A program made the translations under genes and the position numbers. Below the pieces are notes generated by a model that searched no databases, had not been told where the DNA came from, and saw nothing but the letters and a program-made list of their open reading frames with translations. This document shows, one piece after another, positions 9,664-20,602 of a DNA stretch of 64,000 bases. Where the stretch lies: the NCBI RefSeq assembly GCF_000350225.1, contig NW_005179080.1:186001-250000 (forward strand), written 5' to 3'. The DNA comes from Chondrus crispus. Taxonomy: Eukaryota; Rhodophyta; Florideophyceae; Gigartinales; Gigartinaceae. The stretch's first letter is position 1, and the number at the start of each line of letters is the position of its first letter.

Positions 9664-10163
9664 TGTGGTCACATGTGATTCTTCCACATGCAAAACGCAA
9701 TCAACAAAACTGATATATGCCTTGAACGACAATATGTAGGGGCAGTGGCAAGGCGGAACTCAGACCTGTTCACCGATCAGAGATGACTTTCACCGCAGTT
9801 GGGTAAGGACGGTGGCAAAGCGGAGCTCAGGTCTGTGTACGGAGGGGCATGAGGTTGGTAGGACCTACAGTATGTGCACGAACTGCACAAGCAGGTGTTT
9901 GAATCTCAGCTTCAAAAAAATTATGCGAGATTTTGATCTACTTTGGCGCCAAAGCCGAGTTGAGCGAAATGAAAAGCCCTCGGAAGCATCGCATGACCAT
10001 TTCGCCGCCGGCAGGTCGTTGCGGCCAGACAAACAAAGAGATAAGTGTCGTCAGTTGTTACGCGCGCGAGGTGATGAGGAAAAGTAGGTTGTGAATAGTA
10101 ATAAATGTTGTGCTTTATGTGCAGTTAGTGTGCCTCTCCGACAAGGCCATTCCCAACGTCAAG
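9664..10163. other. intergenic, no supported gene
   Basis: A spacer of 500 bp containing the TMEM161 upstream region and the 3' flank of the MscS-like gene. A 91-codon frame near 9812-10087 begins with a non-ATG codon and shows no domain. Confidence 0.5.
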
Positions 10164-13067
10164 TCATCCCTCCTCCGTTTGCTCATCTGCCGAATTGGAT
10201 GGTTGCGATGTGACAGCTTCTGTCCGTGTTCCATTAATGACATCAGGGTCAGTCGAGGTTGGTGGCAGAGGCACGGGCTTGCGAGCCTTCGAGATATTCA
10301 TCTCACCCAATGGTGCAGGCGGATTCGTTGGTGCATTCTGCTGAATCGTCGATGCCTGCCCCGGAGACGACTGAACATTGCCTCTGGGAGCTGGAGTCGC
10401 TTGCCCTCTGGCGCCCCCTCGACCATCAGTCTGTACTGTCCCAGGAGAAGCTTTGCTTCCCGATTGGGCTGCAGCCTTAATATTAGTTGAGGGTTTCGCA
10501 GTTCCACCAGCTGTCGCCGGTTTCCCCACGGATCTGTTCATTTGAGATTTTGTGATTGCAATAGGTCTCACTTCAGCTGACGCTGTCGAAACCTTGATTC
10601 CATCTACCCTGCCGTCCGTCGCTTGTGGACTAGATCTATCCATTGGCTCCACAACTTCCCCTTCAGGGTCGACAGGGGTCGTTATCTGGGCGGGCTTTCG
10701 ACCCTTGGTAATTTTCATTTCCCCAGGGCTTGCCGTGATCGGCTGATTGCTTACGAGCGGCATTGATGGTGTTGTCAACTCCTCATTGACCGCCGGTGTC
10801 ACTTGCAAGTTCTTCGTAACTGCATCTTCCTTGCCTTCATTCCACTTAACAGCTTCCGTTCCCGGAGGGCCCGACAATGAAACTGATTTCGCCTGTGTCC
10901 CTCGAGGAGGCTTGGCCCCTGTAATATTCATTTGCCCGACTGGCGCGGTCGTTGCTGGAGTTGGCTCGGGAGGCGCCCCTGCACTGTCGCCAGACTCTAT
11001 TGGCCTAAGTGGTTGTTGTGTCGCAGTTTTTTCATTATCCACTATCCGCGCTGCGTTTCTTCTAGCGGCCGTCAGAGCCGCCGCAGCTGCTGCAACCGCC
11101 GCCTCTGACGTTGATCGATGTGGTGCGCTTTCAGCAGTGTAGTCATTCATCGCTCCTGGATCCGTCGCGGCATTGCTTGGGACGGATACAGGGGGGGCAG
11201 GTGTGTTCCACGGCACTCCAGCGGGAACGCCATTTGCTGTATTGGGGTCTACCAGTGAAAAATCGACCCCGCTCTCGATATTGTGGAACCGCACTACAGG
11301 CGCAGGACCGTATTGCTGCGCCTGGGGCACATCGTTGTTGACCGGTACACGACTTAAGTCGGGTTGCGGGGTTTGAATGCGCTGAGTTGCGTTACTAATA
11401 TCAGGGAAGCTCGCTTTCGCTCCAAACGGACCATATCGATCGGTATCGACTCCCGGCCGCACATCCCTAGTGTTAATGGTGGCAAGTTTTGCACCGTTTG
11501 CACGAATGATTTCGTAGCACCTAACCAAAATGTCTTGCTGCACTCTGCGGAAATCGTACAAAAAGACAGACTTCGTGTAACAACTGATCCACACGCGCAC
11601 GGAATATTCTCCAAAGGAATCAACATATGCCAGACGATGTTGCCGGGGATCCAGCTCCTGATGGCCCATCATGAGGGCCTCAATGGCAGCAACAATCGTT
11701 GGGACAACAGGCATGTCCTCATGCCGCAAATGCAGGGTATGCAGAATTCGGCGATTGTCCATCCTCGAGCCGTTCTCGACGATAAGAGTGGAAAAGCGAG
11801 AATTGGGGATGTAAAGTGGGCGCTTATCCCATGTTCGGACTCGGGTGAGATACCATCCAATATCTTCCACAGTCCCATTAAGCTCCTTTTCTTCGATGCT
11901 GCGCACCCACTCGCCGACAGAAAAGGGTCGTGTAACGTAGATCATGAAGCCACCGAAAAAGTTGGAAATGATCTCTCTACCGGCAAAACCAATTGCCACA
12001 CCACCAATCCCTCCAAAAGCCAACACGGTCTGAACGTTGATTCCAATAGTGTCCAAAGAGATAAGCAGAGACCCGATAAACGTAGCGACTGTTGCGATGC
12101 GAGACGTGGCGTCTACTTGGGCCTTGTCTATTCCCTTTGCGACGGCAAATCGAGAACGAATCCTGTCGATCCAGCGAAGCAAGAACCAAGCTGCAGAAAT
12201 AATAATACCGAGCTCTCGCAACACACGGATATGCTTTAACAAGCCGATGGCCGCAAGAGGTCGACTGATGGCCTCCGCCAGAGCCGTACCGACGGTAAAC
12301 AAACTGAGAAACTCGAGCGGGCGCTGCATACACTCAAAGACGCTCACTTCATATGGGATATTGCTCTTCAGACCGCGCGTAGCATTGAGCCTGTTATGAA
12401 TCCACTTGAGCGTGCTGGAGACACCGGCGCGCAGCAGCAGCAACAGGGCGATGACTAGCGTGACCTCCCACGCGAAGAGAACGGTTTCGCGCTTGGACGG
12501 CATGCGGACACTCGACACGAGCTGGCTTTCAGTGAACAGCCTAGTGGTCTCTTTTCTCAAACGGAGACCGAAACGGCGGGCACTGGCAGGGACAGCGATT
12601 CGTTTCGCAGGGGCAGAAGACTTTGGCTCCCCTGTAGTGGCGGATGGCGGGGCAGGGCGCTCTGATTTGGCATCCTTGGCGTCTCGTGTGGGCGTAGCAG
12701 GAGGCTGAGTTGGTTGCGGGAGGGCGTGCTGCTGTCGGGTGGCAAGTGGCTGGTCGTTGGGTTCGCGTACAAAATCGAAGTGCTCCTCTGCGTCGTCCGG
12801 GTCGGTGGTGGTGGGAGGGATAATGGGAATGGAAGAATTTTTGTGCGGGTCCGGAGTTGGGGTGGTTGTGGCCGGCGGGGTGGCATGCCTGTGGATGAAA
12901 AGCTCTTCCTCTGCCGAAGAGGCGCGTATGGGTGAAGCGTGGCGCGGGCGGCGTGGTCTCACACGTGGGAAGTAGCGGGGGTTGGGACGGAGGGCGGGGG
13001 GGAGCAAGACCGGAAGGAAGACGGGAAAGTAGGGATGGGGTTGGGTCGGGACGGGACGGCGGGCCAT
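10164..13067 (-). CDS. plastid-type MscS-like mechanosensitive channel with long repeat-bearing tail
   Basis: 967 residues from the ATG at 13067; the frame is open 107 codons further upstream, but that part looks non-coding. The N-terminus (MARRPVPTQPHPYFPVF, then an Arg/Pro-rich stretch) resembles a plastid transit leader. Residues about 200-310 hold several hydrophobic helices. The pore helix lies at about 350-375 with the small-residue pattern GGIGGVAIGFAGREIISNFF, followed by RPFSVGEWV and a beta domain (GTVEDIGWYLTRVRTWDKRPLYIPNS), all hallmarks of the MSL2/3 group. MscS channels gate ions in response to membrane tension and protect plastid volume. After about 540 there is an unusual 430-residue Ala/Pro/Ser/Thr tail with three copies of a motif like GEMNISKARKP (near 711, 782 and 921). 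No intron is seen. Confidence 0.85.
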   Translation of the reverse strand: MARRPVPTQPHPYFPVFLPVLLPPALRPNPRYFPRVRPRRPRHASPIRASSAEEELFIHRHATPPATTTPTPDPHKNSSIPIIPPTTTDPDDAEEHFDFVREPNDQPLATRQQHALPQPTQPPATPTRDAKDAKSERPAPPSATTGEPKSSAPAKRIAVPASARRFGLRLRKETTRLFTESQLVSSVRMPSKRETVLFAWEVTLVIALLLLLRAGVSSTLKWIHNRLNATRGLKSNIPYEVSVFECMQRPLEFLSLFTVGTALAEAISRPLAAIGLLKHIRVLRELGIIISAAWFLLRWIDRIRSRFAVAKGIDKAQVDATSRIATVATFIGSLLISLDTIGINVQTVLAFGGIGGVAIGFAGREIISNFFGGFMIYVTRPFSVGEWVRSIEEKELNGTVEDIGWYLTRVRTWDKRPLYIPNSRFSTLIVENGSRMDNRRILHTLHLRHEDMPVVPTIVAAIEALMMGHQELDPRQHRLAYVDSFGEYSVRVWISCYTKSVFLYDFRRVQQDILVRCYEIIRANGAKLATINTRDVRPGVDTDRYGPFGAKASFPDISNATQRIQTPQPDLSRVPVNNDVPQAQQYGPAPVVRFHNIESGVDFSLVDPNTANGVPAGVPWNTPAPPVSVPSNAATDPGAMNDYTAESAPHRSTSEAAVAAAAAALTAARRNAARIVDNEKTATQQPLRPIESGDSAGAPPEPTPATTAPVGQMNITGAKPPRGTQAKSVSLSGPPGTEAVKWNEGKEDAVTKNLQVTPAVNEELTTPSMPLVSNQPITASPGEMKITKGRKPAQITTPVDPEGEVVEPMDRSSPQATDGRVDGIKVSTASAEVRPIAITKSQMNRSVGKPATAGGTAKPSTNIKAAAQSGSKASPGTVQTDGRGGARGQATPAPRGNVQSSPGQASTIQQNAPTNPPAPLGEMNISKARKPVPLPPTSTDPDVINGTRTEAVTSQPSNSADEQTEEG

Positions 13068-14170
13068 GAGTGTCGGTAGTGGAGGGGGCGGGGTAGGGGC
13101 TGAGACGAGGGGGAAGAAGACGGCGGAATGGGATGAGGAGAGTGATTGTGTGGACTCCACACTGTGGAGGTACCGACTGGGGGGGAGTTGGGAGGCGCAA
13201 CGAAAGGGCGAGTGAGAGAAGAGGAAAGGCGGAAGCGGTGGGTGTAAGGAAAGTGTATTACAGTGAAGCGATGGAAGAGTGACGACACGTGTAAGGATGA
13301 TGCCAGGATGAGTGACAGGCCACGTGGAGGGGCGGTGTGACTTGGAGGAGGAATGGTCAAGAATGGACGAGGGGGGCGGAAAATTCATGGGGAGCCTTCG
13401 TGGAGATGTGTGCTGAATTTAGGGGCAAAAAAAATCTTCGAGGCAGCGAGAGCGCGGGCGAGAGATCAGGGCAGATGTCCATGTGTCTACGGAGCTCGGC
13501 GGCGCTCTGGCGCGAGTAGGAGCACGGGTGAATGGCAGATATTTCTCGCCCGGTCGCGAGTCTCCCAGGGGGGGAACCTGTTGCATCCATAGTGCTCACC
13601 GGCCCGCCGGCCTGCGTCAGCCGGGAACACAGCCATTTTGATTGGCCCCTCGCCGTGCGTTAGTTCGCGGACGCGCAGGACTCGATTACGCATCGTGCAC
13701 TTCGGCGTTGCGCCTACCTTTTGCTCGACCACTTTTTCCAGCCTGTGCTGATTACGCTGCATGTCCTCCATATCCCCCGCTCACGCGATTCTTGACGGCG
13801 GATGCACTTCCGTCTGCCGTTCCAACCTATAGCCTATAGTGCTCGAGTATGCAATATGGACATTGCCCACATGCGTAGACAAGGCCCTGGCGACAAGAGT
13901 AAACGGAACAGGGCAAAACGGAACAGGGCAAGGAAAACATAGGTAGAATACATCAAAGAGTAGCGTAGGCAGTGGTCCCACGGTGCACTCTTCTCTCGAA
14001 TATTTACAAAAAGACAAACCCCCCGTCCGTCGCACCTAGCGTCTGCGAAAAAAGGTACGAGCAGCTAACGTTACACCACGTTCCCCAAGCAGGCAAGCAA
14101 ACACAAATCATAACGAATAAGCACGATAGAACGACCATCCCCTCCGCGCGACGCTTCCCTCGCGCGCGTC
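13068..14170. other. intergenic, no supported gene
   Basis: About 1.1 kb upstream of the channel gene. G-rich on the + strand close to 13067-13400, and otherwise featureless. Contains a local duplication of AAACGGAACAGGGCAA near 13908-13930. No gene is supported. Confidence 0.5.
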
Positions 14171-14512
14171 TCAGCAAAGCAGAGCCGACAAATCAATCCT
14201 GCTGAGACTCTCCGCGATGACGACGGCCCCGCGAGCGCTGTCCCTCCGCGTGGACTCCCCCCTCTCGGCGCCGGGTGCGGGGATGCCGAAGGGGTCTGGC
14301 GGCATCTTTTCTGACGCGCCTTCTTCTTCTGATGATACCGAGACGTCGGGGAACGCGGAGAGGCAGGGGGCGACCATGGGGCCGAGTTTCATGTCGAGGA
14401 CGGAGCGCATGCGACGTATTTGGCCGCTTCGCGACGAGAGAAGCAAGGGCGGTTGCGATGTAGACGACGAGGGGGGTTGTTTGGGGACGGAAGATTTTTT
14501 CGATGGCGGCAT
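14171..14512 (-). CDS. small hypothetical protein
   Basis: A possible 113-residue protein starting MPPSKKSSVPKQPPSS, rich in Ser, Pro and Arg, with a central amphipathic stretch RSGQIRRMRSVLDMKLG and an acidic SVSSEEEGASEK. I do not recognise the family. The main support is a good TATA-box-like sequence about 70 bp upstream of the ATG on the same strand. The overlapping longer frame on this strand is very Pro/Arg/His-biased and less convincing. Confidence 0.4.
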   Translation of the reverse strand: MPPSKKSSVPKQPPSSSTSQPPLLLSSRSGQIRRMRSVLDMKLGPMVAPCLSAFPDVSVSSEEEGASEKMPPDPFGIPAPGAERGESTRRDSARGAVVIAESLSRIDLSALLC

Positions 14513-15232
14513 GATGGAGCAAGTCGAGGTTTGGCTGGGCTACCGGGGTGGAGGCGAGGGGTGGGGGAAAGCTGGAAGACTTATATAGTGCGGGCACGGA
14601 TAGAGGGTGCGGGGGAACACTGTGAATTGCTGCCGGGCACGCGGGGACATGTGCCGGACATGTGCCAAGCGAGTAGGAAGGGCGGAGGGCGAAGGGCATT
14701 GTGCGGGCTGTGGAAAAGCGGAAATAAAAACGGGGGGTGTGCAGATGCGAGCGAGCAGGCGGGGCTGGAACAAGCGCGGGCGTAGGTGGCGCCAAGTGTC
14801 GCGCAAGTGTGTGGCGCAGCGGCGGTGATTGGGCGTTGTACGCAGGCGCGCAGTGGCTCCCGCACGGGGGACAAGCCAATGGGCGACGCGCGCAGCCGCG
14901 CATTGTGGGCGGCACGCCCAATCGCCAATCGCACAGCGCCGCAACACAACCTCCACCTCCATCTCTAGATCTCGCTTGCATCTCTGCGGCCTACGCCTGT
15001 CGCCGCCCCAATCGTGCAACCTCACTTGATGTATACGTAGGCTATTCTCAGGTCCGGTGACAGAGCGAGTCGCTCCGCTCCACTACTCTACCCTACAGAA
15101 CTACACACCTTCCGCTCCGCTCCTCCCCTTCGTCTATTACCTCGCGAGCACTACGCCACAACCCCACGAAATGTCCCCTCCCCGCCACCCAGTCGTCCTC
15201 CTCCATCTCTGCCTCCTTACACTTCCCCCCCA
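14513..15232. other. GC-rich intergenic region
   Basis: A GC-rich spacer with many long spurious frames on both strands and no conserved domain. I see only the TATA-like box listed separately. Confidence 0.5.
14581..14588 (-). promoter_or_regulatory. TATA-box-like element
   Basis: On the minus strand the sequence reads CTATATAA, about 70 bp upstream of the ATG at 14512. The placement suits a core promoter for the small hypothetical gene. Confidence 0.4.
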
Positions 15233-15973
15233 CTAATCCTTGAATGACGCTCCGAACAAATTGAATCCTGCAAACTCCTCCCACCCCAGCTGTTGCCGAA
15301 TATCCACCAGCCTCGTCTTATTCTTATCTGTGTTCACCGGCGTCTGTAGAGGATACAAAAAAAATGCCTCCCTGCTCGCCGACCGATACGTCACCAACGA
15401 GTCCTTCGTTAACAGTCGAAACTCCACATCGTCCGTCCCTTTAAAGCTGCTCGGAAACTCAGCTCGCAAGTAATACTCATCCGGCCCATCTATGGCCTCC
15501 ACAATCTTCCCCTTATCCCTATTCTCCCCGACCGCTCTCTTCAGCGACTGCCACGCCACGTTAGCATCGTCAGTCTCTGGCTGGTAGCTCCACGGCGGGC
15601 CGAACTTGGACGGATTTCCCACAGACGTCGTCGAAATGCATGGCATGTCCCCTCGACATTTCTCCAGTCGCCCTTTCACAAGTCCATACGCCTCCGCGTT
15701 CTCCATACCCTGCAAGGCCGCTGCCGCTGCCAGACCTATCATTGCCACCCCCGCGCCTCGTGCAATTCCGCCCGCTCGTGCAACCAACGACGACCTCGCT
15801 TCCGCGCCTCTGTCGGCCCGCCCCCGACCTCCATTCGTGTCCTCACGTGCAGCGCTGCAAACATTCATCGTTCCGCCTCGTCGCGCACTCGCTTCACCAC
15901 TCAGAAAACGTGGCCGGTAGCCTGACCAGCACACACCCACAAACCCTACTCTTCCACACGTCGCTTGTCTCAT
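15233..15973 (-). CDS. DUF1499 protein, probably thylakoid-lumen/plastid
   Basis: A 246-residue protein. The mature part (about 95-246) carries the DUF1499 signature: CRGDMPCISTTSVGNPSKFG, then PPWSYQ and a TDDANVAWQSLKRAV helix, a DEYYLRAEF strand and RLVDIRQQLGWEEF close to the end. The N-terminal 90 residues are Arg/Ser/Gly-rich and include a hydrophobic Ala segment (VAMIGLAAAAALQGMENAEA) after several Arg, which reads as a bipartite plastid-plus-lumen targeting sequence with a possible cleavage after AEA. Plastid DUF1499 proteins are found across photosynthetic eukaryotes and cyanobacteria and their function is unknown. A second in-frame ATG at 15868 would shorten the leader, and I cannot decide between them from sequence alone. 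Confidence 0.75.
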   Translation of the reverse strand: MRQATCGRVGFVGVCWSGYRPRFLSGEASARRGGTMNVCSAAREDTNGGRGRADRGAEARSSLVARAGGIARGAGVAMIGLAAAAALQGMENAEAYGLVKGRLEKCRGDMPCISTTSVGNPSKFGPPWSYQPETDDANVAWQSLKRAVGENRDKGKIVEAIDGPDEYYLRAEFPSSFKGTDDVEFRLLTKDSLVTYRSASREAFFLYPLQTPVNTDKNKTRLVDIRQQLGWEEFAGFNLFGASFKD

Positions 15974-16720
15974 GTTCCACAGGTAGCGCGCCTCCCCCGA
16001 TGCCTAGCTGCGCGACAGATAGTCCTGTGTGTTTAGCCACTTCGGCTAGGGTTCGTTTTCAGTTGGCAACGGATGCAGGGGATGTGAAGAGGACGTGGTT
16101 GGGGGGCAATCGATAATCCCGGCTGTACGGCATTGGAGGACAGAGTGCGTGCGATGCCAAGAGGGCGGAGCTTCACATGTGCGAATGATCTCGATTCGAA
16201 GGAACGATTTCGGGAACAGCGAATCGCCGTCGCTCCTCATCCGCTGTTAAACCACAAATGTCTAAATTTATGGAAAAAAAATCGCCTTTCCCATTTAGCG
16301 CCACCGCCCAACCACATGCGAAACATAAAACCACGCTGCATCCCAACGTCAAAAGCAGCTGTGTCGCCCGTTGCCTGGTACAAAATTTTCATCGACAGCA
16401 ATTTCGACACCGTTGTTTTCTTCTGACGCCAATATACATCCAGCACCAACCCTCGCTTCGCCGCGCCCGAATCCGTTGATGCCAGCATCGGCCGTCACGG
16501 CCAAACAGCAAATGCACAACATCAAAACAAGATACGCAAACGCTTTGTGGTGGTGGAATCATCACTGAGATTCGTCGTGCCTCGACAGAGCACCTCGTCA
16601 TCATTTTATTCCCTCTCATCGTTCAGCGTGACAATCCCTTACATCCAAACCAACGGCTTGAGGGACGCCATTCCATGTTGGACTTCAGACATTTGACTTC
16701 CGATGAATGCAAAACAGAGC
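15974..16720. other. intergenic, no supported gene
   Basis: A 747-bp spacer holding the 3' flank of the KAS II gene and the promoter side of the DUF1499 gene. No repeat or RNA gene is recognised. Confidence 0.5.
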
Positions 16721-18257
16721 CTATTCTTCATATTTCGCGAACACCACCGTGCTATTATGTCCACCGAACCCGAACGAATTTGAAATTCCCACACCGATAT
16801 CCGCTTCCTGCATCTTGTTTGCCACAATGTCAATGTCCACCTCTGGTTCTTGTTCGTGAACATTAATAGTTGGATGGATTTGTCCCCTCTCGATTGCCTT
16901 GACAGTCGCCACGGCCTCCAAACCGCCGGCCGCCCCGAGCGCGTGTCCGATCATCGACTTGGTTGCGTTCATCTTCAACCTGCTCACATCACCGTTAAAC
17001 ACGCTCCTCACCGCTCTGAACTCGGCAAGATCCCCTGCTGGTGTGGATGTTGCATGCGCATTAATATACTCCACCTGTTCCTTCACAATCCCCGCGTCAG
17101 CCAATGCGTCCTCGATGCACTTTCGCACTCCACCCCCATCTTGTCGCGGCTCGGTGATATGATGCGCATCGCAGCTCTGCGCCCCTCCGAAATACTCTGC
17201 GACAATCGGGGCGCCACGTTCCAAAGCGTGTTCCAAGCTTTCCAGCACGATGAGTCCAGCCCCCTCACCCATTACAAACCCATCCCTAGTTTTATCCCAC
17301 GGGCGGGACGCACCAGTAGGATTGTCCTTCCGGGATGAGAGAGCGCGGCATGCAATGAAGCCGCCCAACCCGACCGGCACAATGGCAGCCTCCGAGCCTC
17401 CCGCGACGACTAAATCACAATCACCTCTCCTGATATGCAGTGCGGCATTATTGATCATGAAGTTACCTGTGGCGCATGCAGTTGATACGGAATAGTTGGG
17501 CCCCATGAAACCCGCATGCATCCCTATGAGGGCGGCCCCCTATTATATTCAACAGAGTGAGAAAAGCAGGTTGGTCAGACACTTGAGCACACAATTCTTA
17601 TCCAACCGGATGCGCTCTCGACGATAAAATAAAACGTACCATGTTGGTGATTGCGTAGGGGATGAAGAACGGGGACATACGATTGTGGCCTTTTGTAATA
17701 AGCTTCTCAACGCCTTCTGAGTAAATATTCAAGCCTCCCATTCCCGAGCCACACAAGACGCCCGCCCTCGCTTTGTTCAAAGCCTTATGCTGATCGGATC
17801 CAATCTGCAAGCCCGCGTCCTCAAGTGCCTTCTTCCCCGCTACAAGCGCGTAGGTCAAAAATGGGTCAAGCCTCCTTAACAACTTGGGCTGGACATAGCC
17901 TTCGATGTCGATAGACTCGGGCTCGATCCAAGCTGCAAAATTGGTGTTCCAGTCCTCGCAATCAAAGTTTTTCACCGGCTTAACACCGCTCTTCCCCGCC
18001 AGCAACGAATCGTAGAAGACGTTGGCGTCAGACCCGAAGCAGGAGACGACGCCCGTTCCTGTGACGACGACACGCTTGACGGTTCCCTGGGAGGTCTCGC
18101 GCGTGAGCGAGACCATGCGGACGACGGAGAGCCGCGAGGTGGAGACGCGGTTCGAGAGCGAGGGCGCGCGGAGCGGGGAGCGAGTGCCGACCCATGGTTG
18201 CGAGGACGCAGGGGCGGACAAAGCGCAGGGGACGAATGCCGAGGATCGGGGATGCAT
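16721..18257 (-). CDS. fabF: plastid 3-oxoacyl-ACP synthase II (KAS II), two exons
   Basis: Joins exon 18257..17640 and exon 17539..16721 across a 100-bp intron, giving 478 residues. The enzyme condenses malonyl-ACP with a growing acyl-ACP in plastid type II fatty-acid synthesis. The ATG at 18257 yields MHPRSSAFVPCALSAP, an algal plastid-transit-like leader; a longer frame upstream would need TTG. The thiolase-fold body starts at KRVVVTGTGVVSCFG. The catalytic triad is visible after splicing: Cys228 in STACATG, His368 in NAHATSTPAGD and His405 in KSMIGHALGAAGG, with the conserved Lys400. The glycine-rich C-terminus NSFGFGGHNS is present. The length fits about 410 residues of enzyme plus about 65 of leader. 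No inactivating change is seen. Confidence 0.93.
17540..17639 (-). other. spliceosomal intron in KAS II
   Basis: The donor GTACGT follows the ATG of ITNM and the acceptor ends AATATAATAG. Removal joins ITNM to GAALIG in phase 0 and restores the conserved KAS segment before the active-site Cys. Length 100 bp. Confidence 0.9.
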
Positions 18258-19242
18258 CGGGGCGGAGCGCGGAGGAGGGACACAGGGGGCGGGCGTTGTC
18301 AAGTTGGAAATGGATCGGACAGTTGAGAAGAAAAAGCGGTAGTTGGGCGTTCGGTCGAGGTCAGACGAAAGAGAAAGAGGATCCAGGAAAGATCTGAGCT
18401 ATGAGTGAGGCTGAGCACAATTGACTGCAGTTGCGACCAACAAATGTGCACCAAGTGTAGTCCTTTGAGAGCGTCGTTTATTTTTCAATCGAAAATCTGG
18501 ATTGACGGAGATGTTATAGACAGGGCAGGATATATTTTAGTTAAATATTTCGGTGTGGGATGTGTGATGGGTCAAAGCCGAGGAGAGACAAGTGTGCGGC
18601 GATGGTTGGATAGTGGGGAGAATCCGTCTCGTGTCACTGTTCTTGTTGATACACGTGTTAGGACTTGGCAATTGCCAGATTGCCCCCTCGTTCGTGCAAT
18701 AAATGCGCGGATACGGTTATGATGTGCCGCAGCACCGCATCCTGCGTTGTACCTTCGTACTGTACCTCGTAGCACTGACTCACCTCTAGCATGGTGCTCC
18801 TGAGTGCAAGCCTTGCGACTTTTAACTCAGTCATTTCCGTCAGTACCCTTGGGTACAGCAAGTGTTGGGCTGCCTCTCTTGTCCTAGTCAGGTGACCATG
18901 TGTCGTGAGACAGTCTGGTCCGCGCTATGCAGGAGACCGCTTTGTTTCGTTTGCAAAGAACGCAAGTGCAAAAACTGTGACATCTGCGTTACACCACTCA
19001 GCACGAGCTATCGGTTATCAGCAGGGTAGAGAGCTCACTTCCCTGTTTGCTAACTTCAGTATCTTCCTTGTACAGCCATGCTTTCCGCCACTGATCTTAT
19101 TTTGCAGAGCGCCATGGCCACAAGATGATTCGCACAGAATACACGAATCACCGAATGCAGTCCCTTTCCACTGCATGCTCCACGTCATTCGCCACTGGTA
19201 GACGAAGGCTTTTCTGGAGCGTGCCATGATGCCAGCTTCTGA
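18258..19242. other. spacer with possible tail of decayed gene
   Basis: Nearly 1 kb upstream of KAS II. The part above about 18,900 may be the eroded C-terminal end of the NTPase pseudogene next door. No intact frame or domain is evident. Confidence 0.4.
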
Positions 19243-20602
19243 TCACTGCCAAGAGCCCCGGACACCGCCAATGCGTACGGGTGTGGCAGCCATTACTTCG
19301 AAAGATATCTTTTCCCAGCGACTACGAAGTTGCGCATCCGACCGAGAAAATAAACCTGGATGTGTATCGTACAAAAAATCAGCCAACTCCGAAGCAGCCG
19401 TGGAGGTCTGCAAGTACGCGATTTCTATTGGCCAGCCAGAAAGCTCGAGTGACCAGGGCATGTAGTTACACCAATAGGAGAGCACCAGCAAGGTCCTAAT
19501 TCATTTTGAGCTTCTAGTTGAGGTGCAACTCGCTTTCCCTGAACATCCCATCCTCCACGTCAACAGCGACTTTTACCCTAAACTTTATCCAGTCCTGGAT
19601 GCGCGCTACACATTGAACCGTACCGCAAAGCTGCGCCGCGTTGCTACGGAATGCGAACGCGGTTCAGTACATACAGCAACACCGAACATAACATTTACAG
19701 CGATGAGACCTGATTGCAAAGCCATCATCCCTCTTGCTGTGTTGGGGAGTCGCGTTGCACTATCCGTCAATCACTGAGTTTCTTCTCCACATTTCATTTT
19801 CTGCAACAGCAACCCCGTCTCACTCTCTCCCATCCACAGACTTCTTGGTACAGTAGTTCTTTGTTCTAGGGCATAATTCTGCGTCCTGACTCTACTCCCA
19901 CTACTTTTTGGGCCTCGTCAACAACAGCCACCTTTGCATCAGTTGCCAACTCCAGAAACTGCGCATTCCCACTCATCACATTGCTCTCTGGAGTACCTCC
20001 GTCAAACGAAATCACGGCTGGTCTTTTTCCACGTCGGTGTAGAAAAAATACAAAACTGCCAAAGATATCGCCAGAAAGGCACGTGCTGGCCGTTGGTCAC
20101 ATGAGTCATGCACCTTGTCTGCCAGATTTCACTCCGCCGAATCCTTTCTTCTAATGTTTTGCTTCCTGCTGCTATCATGCTAGCACATTTGCTCATCGCT
20201 GTTCTACGCAAAAACAATACACACAGAAACCTTGTTAAATTTCTTGCTCTCTAAAACTCGTTCAGTTCCTCTTCCAGTACGTATTCTTTCTTCAACTTTG
20301 TAGTCGATACGTATCTCCCACGCCCACACTCTTCAATCCTAGAAGCTGCAACACTTTGGACTCCTGTTCAAGGCAAAGCATTGGCCTGCAATCCCTCTAC
20401 CATCTAGCTGAAGCGTCGCGACCACCTTTTGACTGTACATCTTCAGCACAGAATCTGCTCCATCGAAGACAGATAGAGAAAACTCTCCAGTTGTAACAAA
20501 GAATCTTTTTTTGCAGGGAGTTCGATAAAAAACGGGGTTCATCTCCGTTCGTTTTTTAAAAAAGGATAGTTGTCTCGTTCGCAGGAAAGCCGTGAAGCCC
20601 AT
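19243..20602 (-). pseudogene. decayed Crinkler/RHS-type P-loop NTPase
   Basis: No single frame is open, but minus-strand fragments in different frames line up in the order expected for the NTPase shared by Crinkler and retrotransposon-hot-spot (RHS) proteins. In order they are: an N-terminal strand-rich part (20602-20339); an eroded P-loop zone with FWRYLWQF after a degenerate Gly-rich stretch (about 20090-20050); RGKRPAVISFDGG (about 20025-19990); a Walker B-like AKVAVVDEAQ (about 19930); and a YMPWSLEL segment followed by the R...GG region (19491-19243), equivalent to the family's YMPxWSxEEL...R...GG. Frameshifts and stops separate each part (for example a TAG at 19868-19866). The assignment is by eye from motif order. 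The alternative is an unrelated STAND or AAA protein. Not functional as it stands. Confidence 0.45.

Noticed and set aside
14193..14981. 262-codon minus-strand frame
   Set aside because: Pro/Arg/His-rich, overlaps the small hypothetical in another frame and crosses its TATA-like box. No domain.
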